Made by a program: the position numbers and the translations under genes. Positions 44,875-53,227 of a DNA stretch of 64,000 bases are shown here, in pieces. Under the pieces are notes generated by a model. That model was not told the origin of the DNA. It made no database searches and was given only the letters and a program-made list of their open reading frames with translations. The DNA is taken from NCBI GenBank assembly GCA_020061465.1, contig JAGUYG010000020.1:1-64000 (forward strand), written 5' to 3'. The DNA is from Ignavibacteriales bacterium. Lineage in GTDB: Bacteria; Bacteroidota; Ignavibacteria; Ignavibacteriales; Ignavibacteriaceae. The stretch's first letter is position 1; every line of letters starts with the position of its first letter.

Positions 44875-46065
44875 TTACTTCAGCTTAGCCAAGGCGTGCT
44901 TAATTCTCACAATTGCTTCTTTAATCAATTCCAAAGAAGTAGCGTAAGAGATTCTTATAAATCCTTCCGAACCGAACGCACTGCCGGGCACGACGGCAAT
45001 CTTTGCATCGTAGAGTAAATACATAGCCAGGTCGAAAGAATTTTCAACTCGTAAAACATCCGTACTTTTTCCGAAGTATGCCGATATGTTCGGGAAAAGG
45101 TAAAAAGCTCCTACAGGTTTGTAACATGTAATTCCTTCGATTGAAATTATTTCGTCATACATATAATTTCTTCTCGTTTCAAATTCCTTTCGCATTTCTT
45201 CAAGAACATCTTGGGGTCCTTCAAGCGCTTCCAAAGCAGCATATTGCGAAATGGTGGATGCATTTGATGTGCTGTGGCTTTGAATTTTATTTATTCCCTG
45301 AACAACATTTTCCGGTCCGGCAGTATAACCTATCCTCCAGCCGGTCATTGAATAAGATTTGGAGACCCCATTAATCAACACAGTTTTGCTCTTTATCTCG
45401 TCACTAAGCGAAGCGAAACTTACAAACTGAAAATCATCATAAACTAATTTTTCATAAATCTCATCGGCTATCACAAATATGTTTTTATCTTTAATGATTT
45501 CAGCAAGCGATAACAATTCATCTTTTGTATATGCTGAACCTGTGGGATTAGATGGATTACATAGAATAAGCGCTTTAGTGTTGCCGGTTATTGCCTTGCC
45601 CAATTCCTCCGGAGTAAGCTTAAAACCGTTTTCTTCCTTTGTTTGAATTATTACAGAAGTACCGTGTGCGAGTGTTACCATTTCCGGATACGAAACCCAG
45701 TAAGGTGCGGGAATTATCACCTCATCATTATTATAAATAAGGGAGTGAATAGTATTGAAAATACTTTGCTTCGCTCCGTTTGATACTATTACTTCGTTGA
45801 GGTTATACTCCAATCCATTATCTTTTTTTAGTTTTTTTAGAATAGCTTTCCTCAGCTCCGGAGTGCCGGCATTTACTGTATAATAAGTCTTATTTTCTTC
45901 TATAGCTTTTATAGCAGCTAATTTGATGTTCAACGGGGTAGGGAAGTCCGGTTCACCTACGCTTAAATCAATCACGTTAACACCTTCGGACTGCATCTTC
46001 TTCGCTTCTGCAGCCACTTTCATAGTCGGCGAAATGCCAATCCTATTTACTCTTTCCGATACCAA
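44875..46065 (-). CDS. Class I/II pyridoxal-phosphate aminotransferase (aspartate-type)
   Basis: 396 residues of the AspC/AAT-like branch. The PLP lysine is K236 in NGVSKSYSMTGWRIGY, with the SNGAKQ and CNPSNPTG motifs upstream. FIRISYATS at the C-terminal end contains the substrate-carboxylate arginine. It probably transfers the amino group of aspartate or aromatic amino acids. It is a paralogue of the enzyme encoded at 48578-49795. No operon partner; downstream lies a repeat-filled gap. Confidence 0.85.
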   Translation of the reverse strand: MVSERVNRIGISPTMKVAAEAKKMQSEGVNVIDLSVGEPDFPTPLNIKLAAIKAIEENKTYYTVNAGTPELRKAILKKLKKDNGLEYNLNEVIVSNGAKQSIFNTIHSLIYNNDEVIIPAPYWVSYPEMVTLAHGTSVIIQTKEENGFKLTPEELGKAITGNTKALILCNPSNPTGSAYTKDELLSLAEIIKDKNIFVIADEIYEKLVYDDFQFVSFASLSDEIKSKTVLINGVSKSYSMTGWRIGYTAGPENVVQGINKIQSHSTSNASTISQYAALEALEGPQDVLEEMRKEFETRRNYMYDEIISIEGITCYKPVGAFYLFPNISAYFGKSTDVLRVENSFDLAMYLLYDAKIAVVPGSAFGSEGFIRISYATSLELIKEAIVRIKHALAKLK

Positions 46066-46319
46066 TTATTTCTCCTTTCGAATCGGATAAACATTTAACA
46101 TTAAATAAATATAAATAACTAAGCAGGAGTGATTCTTTGTGGGATATCTCTACTTGATTTTACTTGTGGTAAAATCGCGGCGAAATATAGTATAAGCATT
46201 CATGAATTTAAAGCAGTAAAGAAGCCGAAAAATATTTTAATCATGTACCGACAAAGGTTGAAATCAAACAAGGATTTTATGATTAACTGATGTTGTTTAG
46301 AAATTTTCGTTTGTATGAA

Positions 46320-46510
46320 AAACTCTTACCCACCCTTCGCCACTCCAAGGAGGGGACAACCCGCTTTTTAAGAAATTAGTAAGCAATATATTTTTATTTG
46401 TAATGTTCTGCTAATTCTCTTAATAAAATGTTTAAAAATTTCTGAGGTACGTTACCATTTTTAACAAGGTGAGTCGTCCCCTCTCGAGAGGGGAAGAAGG
46501 GGTGTGTTAA
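46320..46510. repeat. Decayed inverted-repeat element with CCCCTCTCGAGAGGGG
   Basis: Left arm 46321-46360 (CTTACCCACCCTTCGCC, then CTCCAAGGAGGGGAC) mirrors right arm 46471-46510, whose core CCCCTCTCGAGAGGGG (46478-46493) is a perfect 16-bp palindrome followed by GAAGAAGGGGTGTG. A shorter relative occurs at about 16050-16085 (GGCGGGGAAGGGGTGTAAG). No coding sense is expected in the short frames here. It lies in the 863-bp gap 46066-46928; no gene is supported in that gap. Confidence 0.65.
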
Positions 46511-46587
46511 TGCTGTTAAACCGAAATTGTAAGGTAATTTTTTCCTTCGCCATACGACTGTAGTCTCTTCATAGCTCATCAAATGTT

Positions 46588-46700
46588 TCGCTCCTAACGG
46601 AGCTTTGTTTAATTATGGTTTTCTATTCCTACTGATATGTCGCTCCTAAAGGAACTCATGTAAATTCTGGGATGGTTATATCTACTGATGTACCTCTCCG
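46588..46700. repeat. GCTCC..GGAGC palindrome pair
   Basis: GCTCCTAACGGAGC (46590-46603) and GCTCCTAAAGGAAC (46642-46655), spaced like the first two palindromes of the element at 10955-11131 and with the same TTCTAT-type connector, so it seems to be a variant or half of that family. Everything between 46700 and 46928 is without a recognised feature. Confidence 0.55.
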
Positions 46701-46928
46701 TAGCTAGAAGCAATTTTTATGTGTCTCTAGTATTATAAACGAGTTTGAGTATTTGTATTTGGTTCTTTATTATTAAATCACAAAATTGCACAAAGAACAT
46801 TATAGTCAGTTACTTGTAATTCAAGAAGTATAAATGCTCAAATATTATTAATGATTGTCATTCTTAGAACTAGATGTCATCTTTAACAATGCGTAAAATG
46901 ATTCCTGACTAAATCAATTATTGCTCCG

Positions 46929-48581
46929 TCACTTGTTCCCTAATCTCTTCGGTCCGGCATTAAGCACTTCTTCGGCAGTTCCTTTTTTGTACAATTTAAA
47001 ATTCTCAATAAATCTTGCTGCCAATGCATCGTACTTTTTCCAGTACTCTTCCTTATTGCCCCATGAATTTGAAGGTTCTAAAACTTCTTGCGGAACTTCG
47101 GGACACGTTACGGGCACATCAAAACCGAATAATTTATCTTTTCGGTATTCCGCTGTATCAAGCTTTCCTTCAAGCGCAGCATTTAAAAGATTTCGTGTAT
47201 GGCGAATACTTATTCGCTTGCCAACACCAAATCTTCCGCCGACCCATCCTGTGTTTACCAGCCAAACATTTGATTTATGTTTTAACATTCGCTGCTTTAA
47301 CATAGCGGCATATTCAAATGGATGGCGAACCATAAAAGGTGCACCAAAACAAGCGCTAAAAGTAATTTGCGGTTCAATGCCAAGCCCGATTTCGGTACCG
47401 GCAATTTTGGAAGTATATCCACTTATAAAATGATATTGTGCCTGTTCTGGTGAAAGTTTTGCAATTGGAGGCATAACACCCGAAGCATCGCATGTTAAAA
47501 AGACGATATTCTTCGGATGTGAGTGAACATATCCATCAGGAACAATGTTCGGTATGAACTCAAGAGGATAGGAAGCGCGCGTATTTTCGGTAATCATATC
47601 GTCGTCAAGATCTACGCGTCGTGTTACCGGATCATATATAACATTTTCTAATATTGTTCCGAATCTTCTTGTAGTAGCATAAATCTCAGGTTCATTTTCA
47701 GATGAAAGGCGAATAACCTTTGCATAACAGCCGCCTTCAAAATTGAAGATGCCCTTGCTGCTCCAGCCGTGTTCGTCATCTCCGATTAATTTTCTTTTGG
47801 GATCAGCCGAAAGAGTTGTTTTGCCGGTTCCGCTCAAACCAAAAAACAAGGCTGCATCCCTGCCGCTTCCTACGTTTGCAGAGCAGTGCATCGGCAGAAC
47901 CTCTTTAAAAGTGAGAAGGAAATTCAGCACAGTGAAGATCGATTTTTTTATCTCTCCGCCGTAAAGCGAGTTTGCTATTAATGCAATTCTATCTGCAAAG
48001 TTTAATATGATTGCTGTTTCAGTTCTGGTTCCGTCAATTTTAGGATCAACTTTAAAACCCGGCGCAGCAATCACAGTAAAATCGGGGATGAATTTCTTAA
48101 GCGTATCGCGGTGTTCTGTTGTTAAGAACATATTTCTTGCAAATAAGCTGTGCCATGCTTTTTCAGTAATTATTCTTACCGGCATTTTGAATTCCGGGTC
48201 GGCTCCGGCAAAACAGTCCTGCACAAAAAATTCTTCACCTTGAGCATAAGCTTGTAGTCTGCTCATGAGTGCATTAAATTTTTCAAGGCTAAATGGTCGG
48301 TTGTGAACTCCCCACCAAATTTTATCTTCGGTCGATTCTTCACGAACTACAAATTTATCTGCCGCTGCTCTTGCGGTGTGTTTGCCGGTATTTACAATCA
48401 ATGGACCTCCGAAAGCGATATGTCCTTCATTCCTAAAAACAGCTTCTTCATACAAAGCTGATGCAGGCAAATTCCAATAAACTCTATCGAGGTAAACCAA
48501 TCCGTGATTATCTAATTTATAATCTGAAGCTAATTCCTTAGCTTCTTTTGTTGCGGGGGTGTTGAATTCTAAATATTTCAT
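46929..48581 (-). CDS. pckA: Phosphoenolpyruvate carboxykinase (ATP)
   Basis: 550 residues from the ATG at 48581; two upstream codons (TTG GTC) extend the frame but the ATG is preferred, as it follows GAGGG and forms an ATGA overlap with the upstream aminotransferase stop. Kinase-1a loop GLSGTGKTTLSAD (from about 248), kinase-2 LIGDDEHGW, and oxaloacetate-site RPFSLEKF. Substrate segments VNTGWVGGRFGVGKRISIRHTR and TENTRASYP are also present. It converts oxaloacetate to PEP in gluconeogenesis with ATP. An overlap with a transaminase that can make oxaloacetate from aspartate fits a metabolic unit. No repeat-like or mobile sequence is seen. Confidence 0.93.
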   Translation of the reverse strand: MKYLEFNTPATKEAKELASDYKLDNHGLVYLDRVYWNLPASALYEEAVFRNEGHIAFGGPLIVNTGKHTARAAADKFVVREESTEDKIWWGVHNRPFSLEKFNALMSRLQAYAQGEEFFVQDCFAGADPEFKMPVRIITEKAWHSLFARNMFLTTEHRDTLKKFIPDFTVIAAPGFKVDPKIDGTRTETAIILNFADRIALIANSLYGGEIKKSIFTVLNFLLTFKEVLPMHCSANVGSGRDAALFFGLSGTGKTTLSADPKRKLIGDDEHGWSSKGIFNFEGGCYAKVIRLSSENEPEIYATTRRFGTILENVIYDPVTRRVDLDDDMITENTRASYPLEFIPNIVPDGYVHSHPKNIVFLTCDASGVMPPIAKLSPEQAQYHFISGYTSKIAGTEIGLGIEPQITFSACFGAPFMVRHPFEYAAMLKQRMLKHKSNVWLVNTGWVGGRFGVGKRISIRHTRNLLNAALEGKLDTAEYRKDKLFGFDVPVTCPEVPQEVLEPSNSWGNKEEYWKKYDALAARFIENFKLYKKGTAEEVLNAGPKRLGNK

Positions 48582-49795
48582 GACCAATCCCTCACTAATT
48601 TACGATCGCCGATATATAGTTCATTGGGTGAATTTGGGTCTAATGCCCATTTTATTCTTTCTATTCCTTCGGTAATCTCTTTGATTGTTCCGCAGTAACT
48701 TAGCCGCAGAAAACCTTCCATTCCGAATTCAACTCCGGGGACAGTTAAGACCAAAACTTTGTCTATCAGCATCCCGGAAAGTTTTGTTGAATTTTTTTCA
48801 TAAGCGCTGAAATCGGCAAAGCAGTAAAATGTTCCGTCGGGTTTAGTAACTTTAACGCCTTCGAAGGAGTTCAGGTAATCAATCATTACATTTCTATTAT
48901 TTTCGAGTGTTACTCTAAGACTTTCCACACCTGATTGAATCCCGTTGAGTGCACCCACTGCGGCTTTTTGAAGAACTACCGATGGTCCCGATGTTTGATG
49001 ACCTTGAATATTCGTCATTGCTTCAATTATTTTTTTGTTTGCCACTGCCCACCCGATGCGGAATCCTGTCATAGCATACTGCTTTGAAACTCCGTTGATT
49101 AAAATAATTTTTGATTTTTCTGAAAGATCTTTTGCATAATCATAGCAGTTAATAGGTTTCTTTCCGTCGAATATCAGTCGATGATAAATATCGTCCATAA
49201 TAAGATAAAGCTCTTTGCGTTCACAATAATCTACCACATCAGCTATAAATTCTTCCGGATACATTGCGCCGCTGGGATTATTCGGGCTGTTTATAATAAC
49301 AGCTTTTGTGTATGAGCCTACTCTCTGCTCAATATCCTGAATGCGCGGATAGAAGGAACCGTCTTCGGGGTAAGCCGCTACACCTACTGCTCCGCAAAGC
49401 TTAGCCATTTCAGGATAGCTTACCCAATATGGTGCAGGATAAATCACTTCCTCCTGCGGATTAAGAATTGCCTGAAGGGCAACCATAATTGCTTGCTTTG
49501 CACCGCCGGATGCAATTACATTTTCAGGTGCTACTTTCCGGTTATAAAACTCTTCCGTATATCTTATAATTGCTTTCTTTAATGCCGGAATCCCATCGGC
49601 TGGTGTATATCTTACCTCACCTGTATTAAGGTGTGAAGCTGAAGCAAGTATGGCATCCATTGGGACCTTGCTTTTAGGCTCTCCTCCTCCCAAATGGATA
49701 ACCGGATCTCCCTTCTCACGAAGAATTGCAGCCTTTTCATTTAATTTTAATGTGGGAGAGGCACTTATAGTTTTCGCAATGTGACTGAGACTCAT
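48578..49795 (-). CDS. Pyridoxal-phosphate aminotransferase, second copy
   Basis: 405 residues, class I/II, K238 in NGVSKQYAMTGFRIGW, with ASGGAKQAIM and NSPNNPSGA, and the C-terminal FLRLSYCGT. Aspartate-type by similarity to the neighbouring enzyme, but the N-terminal LGGGEPKSKVP differs from the usual LSVGEPDF (44875-46065), suggesting another substrate. Its stop overlaps the pckA start by 4 nt (ATGA), so the two are translationally coupled. Such a pair would convert an amino acid to oxaloacetate and on to PEP; that is inference. Confidence 0.82.
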   Translation of the reverse strand: MSLSHIAKTISASPTLKLNEKAAILREKGDPVIHLGGGEPKSKVPMDAILASASHLNTGEVRYTPADGIPALKKAIIRYTEEFYNRKVAPENVIASGGAKQAIMVALQAILNPQEEVIYPAPYWVSYPEMAKLCGAVGVAAYPEDGSFYPRIQDIEQRVGSYTKAVIINSPNNPSGAMYPEEFIADVVDYCERKELYLIMDDIYHRLIFDGKKPINCYDYAKDLSEKSKIILINGVSKQYAMTGFRIGWAVANKKIIEAMTNIQGHQTSGPSVVLQKAAVGALNGIQSGVESLRVTLENNRNVMIDYLNSFEGVKVTKPDGTFYCFADFSAYEKNSTKLSGMLIDKVLVLTVPGVEFGMEGFLRLSYCGTIKEITEGIERIKWALDPNSPNELYIGDRKLVRDWS

Positions 49796-49966
49796 AACAT
49801 CCCCAATTAATTGGTATAATTCTATTTGATAATTACAAATTTACATACTCAAGATATTAGCGGAACGTTAGATAAGCAAGAGGGAGATTGGCTTACTGAA
49901 AAAATATTCGACTAAAGAAAAGTGTTCCCTGCAACCTAAAAGAAAAAAATGAATAAATATTATGTA

Positions 49967-49987
49967 GGTCGAATCTCCGATTCGACC
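49967..49987. repeat. Perfect palindrome GGTCGAATCTCCGATTCGACC
   Basis: Preceded by TGTA and followed by A, as in the copies at 31988 and 35928; arms of 9 bp around TCC. Same short-repeat family with another core. It lies in the 462-bp gap 49796-50257. Confidence 0.65.
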
Positions 49988-50053
49988 ACACCCTGACAAA
50001 TCGATAGATATTGAAACAGTATAATAAACATCAAAAAGACTCACCAACTCGAA

Positions 50054-50248
50054 GTTAGTAACTCACCTTACGCAAAATTCCAAAAAAATGTTTGAAATTA
50101 TTATCAAACTATATAATTAGTTACGTGTTATACAGTCGTAGAGACGGGGCATGCCCCGTCTTTACAACCTATAACATGACATACCTTCTAGCTAGCAAAA
50201 AGACTTAAACGAATTTTTTCTAAATTATGCGTAAGATAAGTTATTAAG
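50054..50248. repeat. MITE-like element bounded by 26-nt inverted repeats
   Basis: The left end (50054-50079, GTTAGTAACTCACCTTACGCAAAATT) is matched in inverse at 50223-50248 (AATTATGCGTAAGATAAGTTATTAAG), 21 of 26 positions. Inside lies an almost perfect palindrome GTAGAGACGGGGCATGCCCCGTCTTTAC (50138-50165) and no ORF. It could be a small non-autonomous transposon or a decayed IS end pair; no target duplication was clear. Confidence 0.5.
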
Positions 50249-50257
50249 TCGAATTCC

Positions 50258-50734
50258 TCATAAAAATTTTTTCTTAAGTGCGTCTGCAACAACGGCAGGA
50301 ACAAAGTCACTCACATCGCTTTTCAATTCAGCTAAATTTCTTATGATGGATGAATTCAGATAGGTATATTTCTCATGCGGCATAAGAAATATTGTAGTTA
50401 TATCTTTAGCTAATTTGCGGTTCATAAGCGCCATTTGGAATTCATACTCAAAATCGCTTACAGCCCGAAGTCCGCGAATGATTCCGATCGCTCCGACCGA
50501 TCTGGCGAAATCGACTACTAATCCTTCAAAGGCATCTACATGAATGTTATTATAGTCCTTCAGGCTTTCTTTCAATAAAAAAAGTCTTTCCTCGATTGTG
50601 AATAGTGGTGTTTTTGTAGGATTTATTGCCACGGTAACCACAACCTCGTCGAATAATTCTTTGGCTCTTGATATAACGTCGATGTGTCCAAAGGTTACAG
50701 GATCAAATGTTCCGGGATAGATTACTCTTTTCAT
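50258..50734 (-). CDS. coaD: Pantetheine-phosphate adenylyltransferase
   Basis: 158 residues, the normal length. YPGTFDPVTFGHIDVI at 5-20 carries the nucleotidyltransferase H-x-G-H-equivalent (T-F-D-P...G-H). GIIRGLRAVSDFEYEFQMA is the pantetheine-site segment, and the C-terminal YTYLNSSIIR replaces the typical ISSSxVR motif (the first Ser is kept). It makes dephospho-CoA in CoA synthesis. Its ATG follows no strong RBS. The stop is 10 nt away from the right end of the MITE-like element, so the downstream repeat ends directly after the gene. Confidence 0.93.
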   Translation of the reverse strand: MKRVIYPGTFDPVTFGHIDVISRAKELFDEVVVTVAINPTKTPLFTIEERLFLLKESLKDYNNIHVDAFEGLVVDFARSVGAIGIIRGLRAVSDFEYEFQMALMNRKLAKDITTIFLMPHEKYTYLNSSIIRNLAELKSDVSDFVPAVVADALKKKFL

Positions 50735-50812
50735 TATGTTGTTTTATTTTGACTGAAATAAAATTTACGCAAGTAAAGTAATAAAAAATGGCGATAAGTC
50801 AGACACTTTCAT

Positions 50813-50842
50813 AAAAAAAGCCGGTGCGTTTAACACCGGCTT
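50813..50842 (-). terminator. Intrinsic terminator of the T9SS cargo gene
   Basis: AAGCCGGTG (50818-50826) / CACCGGCTT (50834-50842) with a 7-nt loop and, on the minus strand, a T-run of seven. It lies 21 nt after the stop of 50863-52470. Confidence 0.85.
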
Positions 50843-50862
50843 AAAAATCTGAAGTAAAGAAA

Positions 50863-52470
50863 TTATCGTAAAAGCATCATCTTCTTAACTTCACTAAAAT
50901 TGCCCGAACCATCTACTGCGGATGCTTCGATGCTATAGAAATATAATCCCGAAGTTATATTTTTTGCATTAAAGCTGATTTCATAGTAACCGGGTATTTG
51001 AACGCCATTGATTAATTCGTCAACTTGTTGACCGATTGCATTAAATACGGTAATTCTGACACTGCTTTCGTACGGTAAGGCATAATTGATTTTGGTAGAA
51101 GGATTAAACGGATTTGGATAATTCTGACCCAACGAATACTTAGACGGCAGGTTACTTATTTCAAGTTCAACCTCACTTGAATAACTGAATGAACCGTCGT
51201 AGTCAATTTGTTTTAACCTATAGCTAAAAGAAGTTTCGGTTAACTCACTTAAATCATCTATGAAGGAATAGTTTTTGGCTTCGGTTGATGTTCCGCTTCC
51301 TTCCTTGAATCCAACTGTTATCCATGTTGAGTTAACCGCCTTTCTTTCAACTTCAAAACCTTTGTTGTTAATTTCTGTTGCGGTTTCCCATTTCAGTTCA
51401 ATTTTTCTACCTGTGGCAGATGCAGCAAATGAAATTAACTCGACAGGTAAAGCCGGTCCAACCCACTTAACAATTGATCCTGCATCACCCACGGCAAAAG
51501 CAGTAGCACCCGCTCCGCAAACATCTCTTAATCTTGATGAATGAGGTGTGATCATCGACCATGTAGCCCCATCATCTATTGAAAGATAAGTTACACCGCT
51601 AGTTCCGACAGCTAAAAATCGAGTACTGTTCGGAACATAATTTACAGTATGAAATGCACTTGCAGCAACGGTTGAAGACAAGGTCCAGGTTGCACCGCCA
51701 TCAGTTGTTTTTGCGAATTGTCCTTCATAAGTACAAAGCACGCCGACATTATTATTCTTGAAAGAAATACCGGAGACACTAACAACTCCACCACCAACCT
51801 CTACGGCAGTCCATGTATTTCCTTTATCGGTTGATTTATAAACTCTGGCTAAGAATGGTGCCGCCCCTGAACTATTTGCAGTTCCGAACCAAACATTGTT
51901 TCCATAAACAGCCATGGAACCAACATCACCGTACTCACTATAAGCTGAATTTGCGGGTGGATAAGCAGTGTTTGGCACTCTTGTCCAATTGGTGCCGCCG
52001 TTAGTTGTAACTAAGATTTCCCAGTCGGTATTCGGAGGCCACGGTTCGGGATCGCCGTAAGCAACACCGTAATTGGCGTCAAAAAATTTAATTACATTTC
52101 CGAAGTTAGCCGCATTAGAATATTGTACGTTCCATGTGGTTCCTCCATCGGTTGTTTTATAAATTTTACTATCGGCACCGGTTGAAGGATTAGTAACATA
52201 AATCCAGGCGGTATTTTCGTCGATTGCATCCAAGGAATATGCACGGTTAGGTACTGTTGTTAAAGGATTCCATGTAAGACCGCCGTCTGTTGTTTTTAAT
52301 AAAGTACCGTTTGAACCGCCTACCCAAACAACATTTTCATTTATTGCTTTTACGGCGTATAAACTTTGGGTGGTTCCGCTTGTTTGTGCTGCCCATTGGG
52401 CGAGAATTGAGGAAGATGTGAATACTAAAAAAGAGAGCAGAAGGAGAGAAAATAATAAAGATTTTTTCAT
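50863..52470 (-). CDS. T9SS cargo with YCF48-like propeller
   Basis: 535 residues with a signal peptide (1-24). A propeller of about seven blades (30-345) shows the YCF48/BNR-type words TTDGGLTWNP, TTDGGTTWNV, STDKGNTWTA, TTDGGATWTL and SIDDGATWSM. A Fn3-like domain (about 350-440) holds KIELKWETATEINNKGFEVERK, a segment common in Ignavibacteria cargo. The sorting domain is LGQNYPNPFNPSTKINYAL to EVKKMMLLR. It is secreted, probably to the cell surface; a function is not known. It is monocistronic with its own terminator. Unlike the other T9SS genes it has no fragment nearby. Confidence 0.85.
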   Translation of the reverse strand: MKKSLLFSLLLLSFLVFTSSSILAQWAAQTSGTTQSLYAVKAINENVVWVGGSNGTLLKTTDGGLTWNPLTTVPNRAYSLDAIDENTAWIYVTNPSTGADSKIYKTTDGGTTWNVQYSNAANFGNVIKFFDANYGVAYGDPEPWPPNTDWEILVTTNGGTNWTRVPNTAYPPANSAYSEYGDVGSMAVYGNNVWFGTANSSGAAPFLARVYKSTDKGNTWTAVEVGGGVVSVSGISFKNNNVGVLCTYEGQFAKTTDGGATWTLSSTVAASAFHTVNYVPNSTRFLAVGTSGVTYLSIDDGATWSMITPHSSRLRDVCGAGATAFAVGDAGSIVKWVGPALPVELISFAASATGRKIELKWETATEINNKGFEVERKAVNSTWITVGFKEGSGTSTEAKNYSFIDDLSELTETSFSYRLKQIDYDGSFSYSSEVELEISNLPSKYSLGQNYPNPFNPSTKINYALPYESSVRITVFNAIGQQVDELINGVQIPGYYEISFNAKNITSGLYFYSIEASAVDGSGNFSEVKKMMLLR

Positions 52471-52633
52471 AAATGCTCCGACAAAAAATTTAATTAATTG
52501 AGTTTTTTATTAAAGAACAGATTCCCCCTTGCAAGAATATTTATTCCGAATGAAAATTACTCTTAATAAAATATTAAGTCAATAGTTTTTTTAAATTAGG
52601 TTAGTTCGCGCTGGAATGATGAACTGTGTATCA

Positions 52634-53197
52634 CTAAATCTGATGGGAAGAATATAGTTTATATAAACAAGTATCTCCGATCGTCTTGAATGGTTCAGCT
52701 TTCATGTTTAGCATATCTTTTTCTTTAGTTTGAATTGAACGCTCTACAATAATAATCCCTTGCTCTTCAATAAAATTATTTAAAAGAAAATTTTTGATGA
52801 CTTCATATATATCATCCATAAAGAAAGGCGGATCGGCAAGTATTAAGTCATATTTAGTCAACGGTGCGTTTCGCGAAAAATCAACCGTAGTTGCTCTGAA
52901 TGCTGTACATCTTCCGGAAACGCCAAGCGATTCGATATTTCTAATCAGATTTTTATAAATGAGAGAATTTTTTTCAACAAAGTGGGCTAATGCGGCACCA
53001 CGGCTTATACATTCCAAACCAAGTGAACCTGAACCGGCATATACATCTAAAACGTTTATCTCTTCGAAGTCTATTAGATTATTAAGAATATTAAAAAGTG
53101 TTTCTCTGGTTCGATCGGTTGTGGGTCTGATAAGATCTGATTTAGGTACGTTGATTAATCTTCCGCCAAGCTCACCTGATATTAAACGAAGTTTCAT
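52634..53197 (-). CDS. rsmD: 16S rRNA (guanine(966)-N(2))-methyltransferase
   Basis: 187 residues. SAM-binding motif I is VLDVYAGSGSLGLECISRGA, and motif IV is LILADPPFF, the N/DPPF of N-methyltransferases. N-terminal RLISGELGGRLINVPKSDLIRPTTDRTRETLFNIL is the RsmD signature. It methylates G966 of 16S rRNA. It is downstream of the PilM-like gene by 30 nt. In Bacteroidota rsmD often adjoins a gene of unknown function (DUF3822), a synteny that fits here loosely. Confidence 0.9.
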   Translation of the reverse strand: MKLRLISGELGGRLINVPKSDLIRPTTDRTRETLFNILNNLIDFEEINVLDVYAGSGSLGLECISRGAALAHFVEKNSLIYKNLIRNIESLGVSGRCTAFRATTVDFSRNAPLTKYDLILADPPFFMDDIYEVIKNFLLNNFIEEQGIIIVERSIQTKEKDMLNMKAEPFKTIGDTCLYKLYSSHQI

Positions 53198-53227
53198 TCT
53201 AAGTTATCGCTAAAAAGAATAATTCCT

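Noticed and set aside
46394-46582. A 62-codon minus-strand frame
   Set aside because: It crosses the inverted-repeat element and has no RBS or family resemblance.
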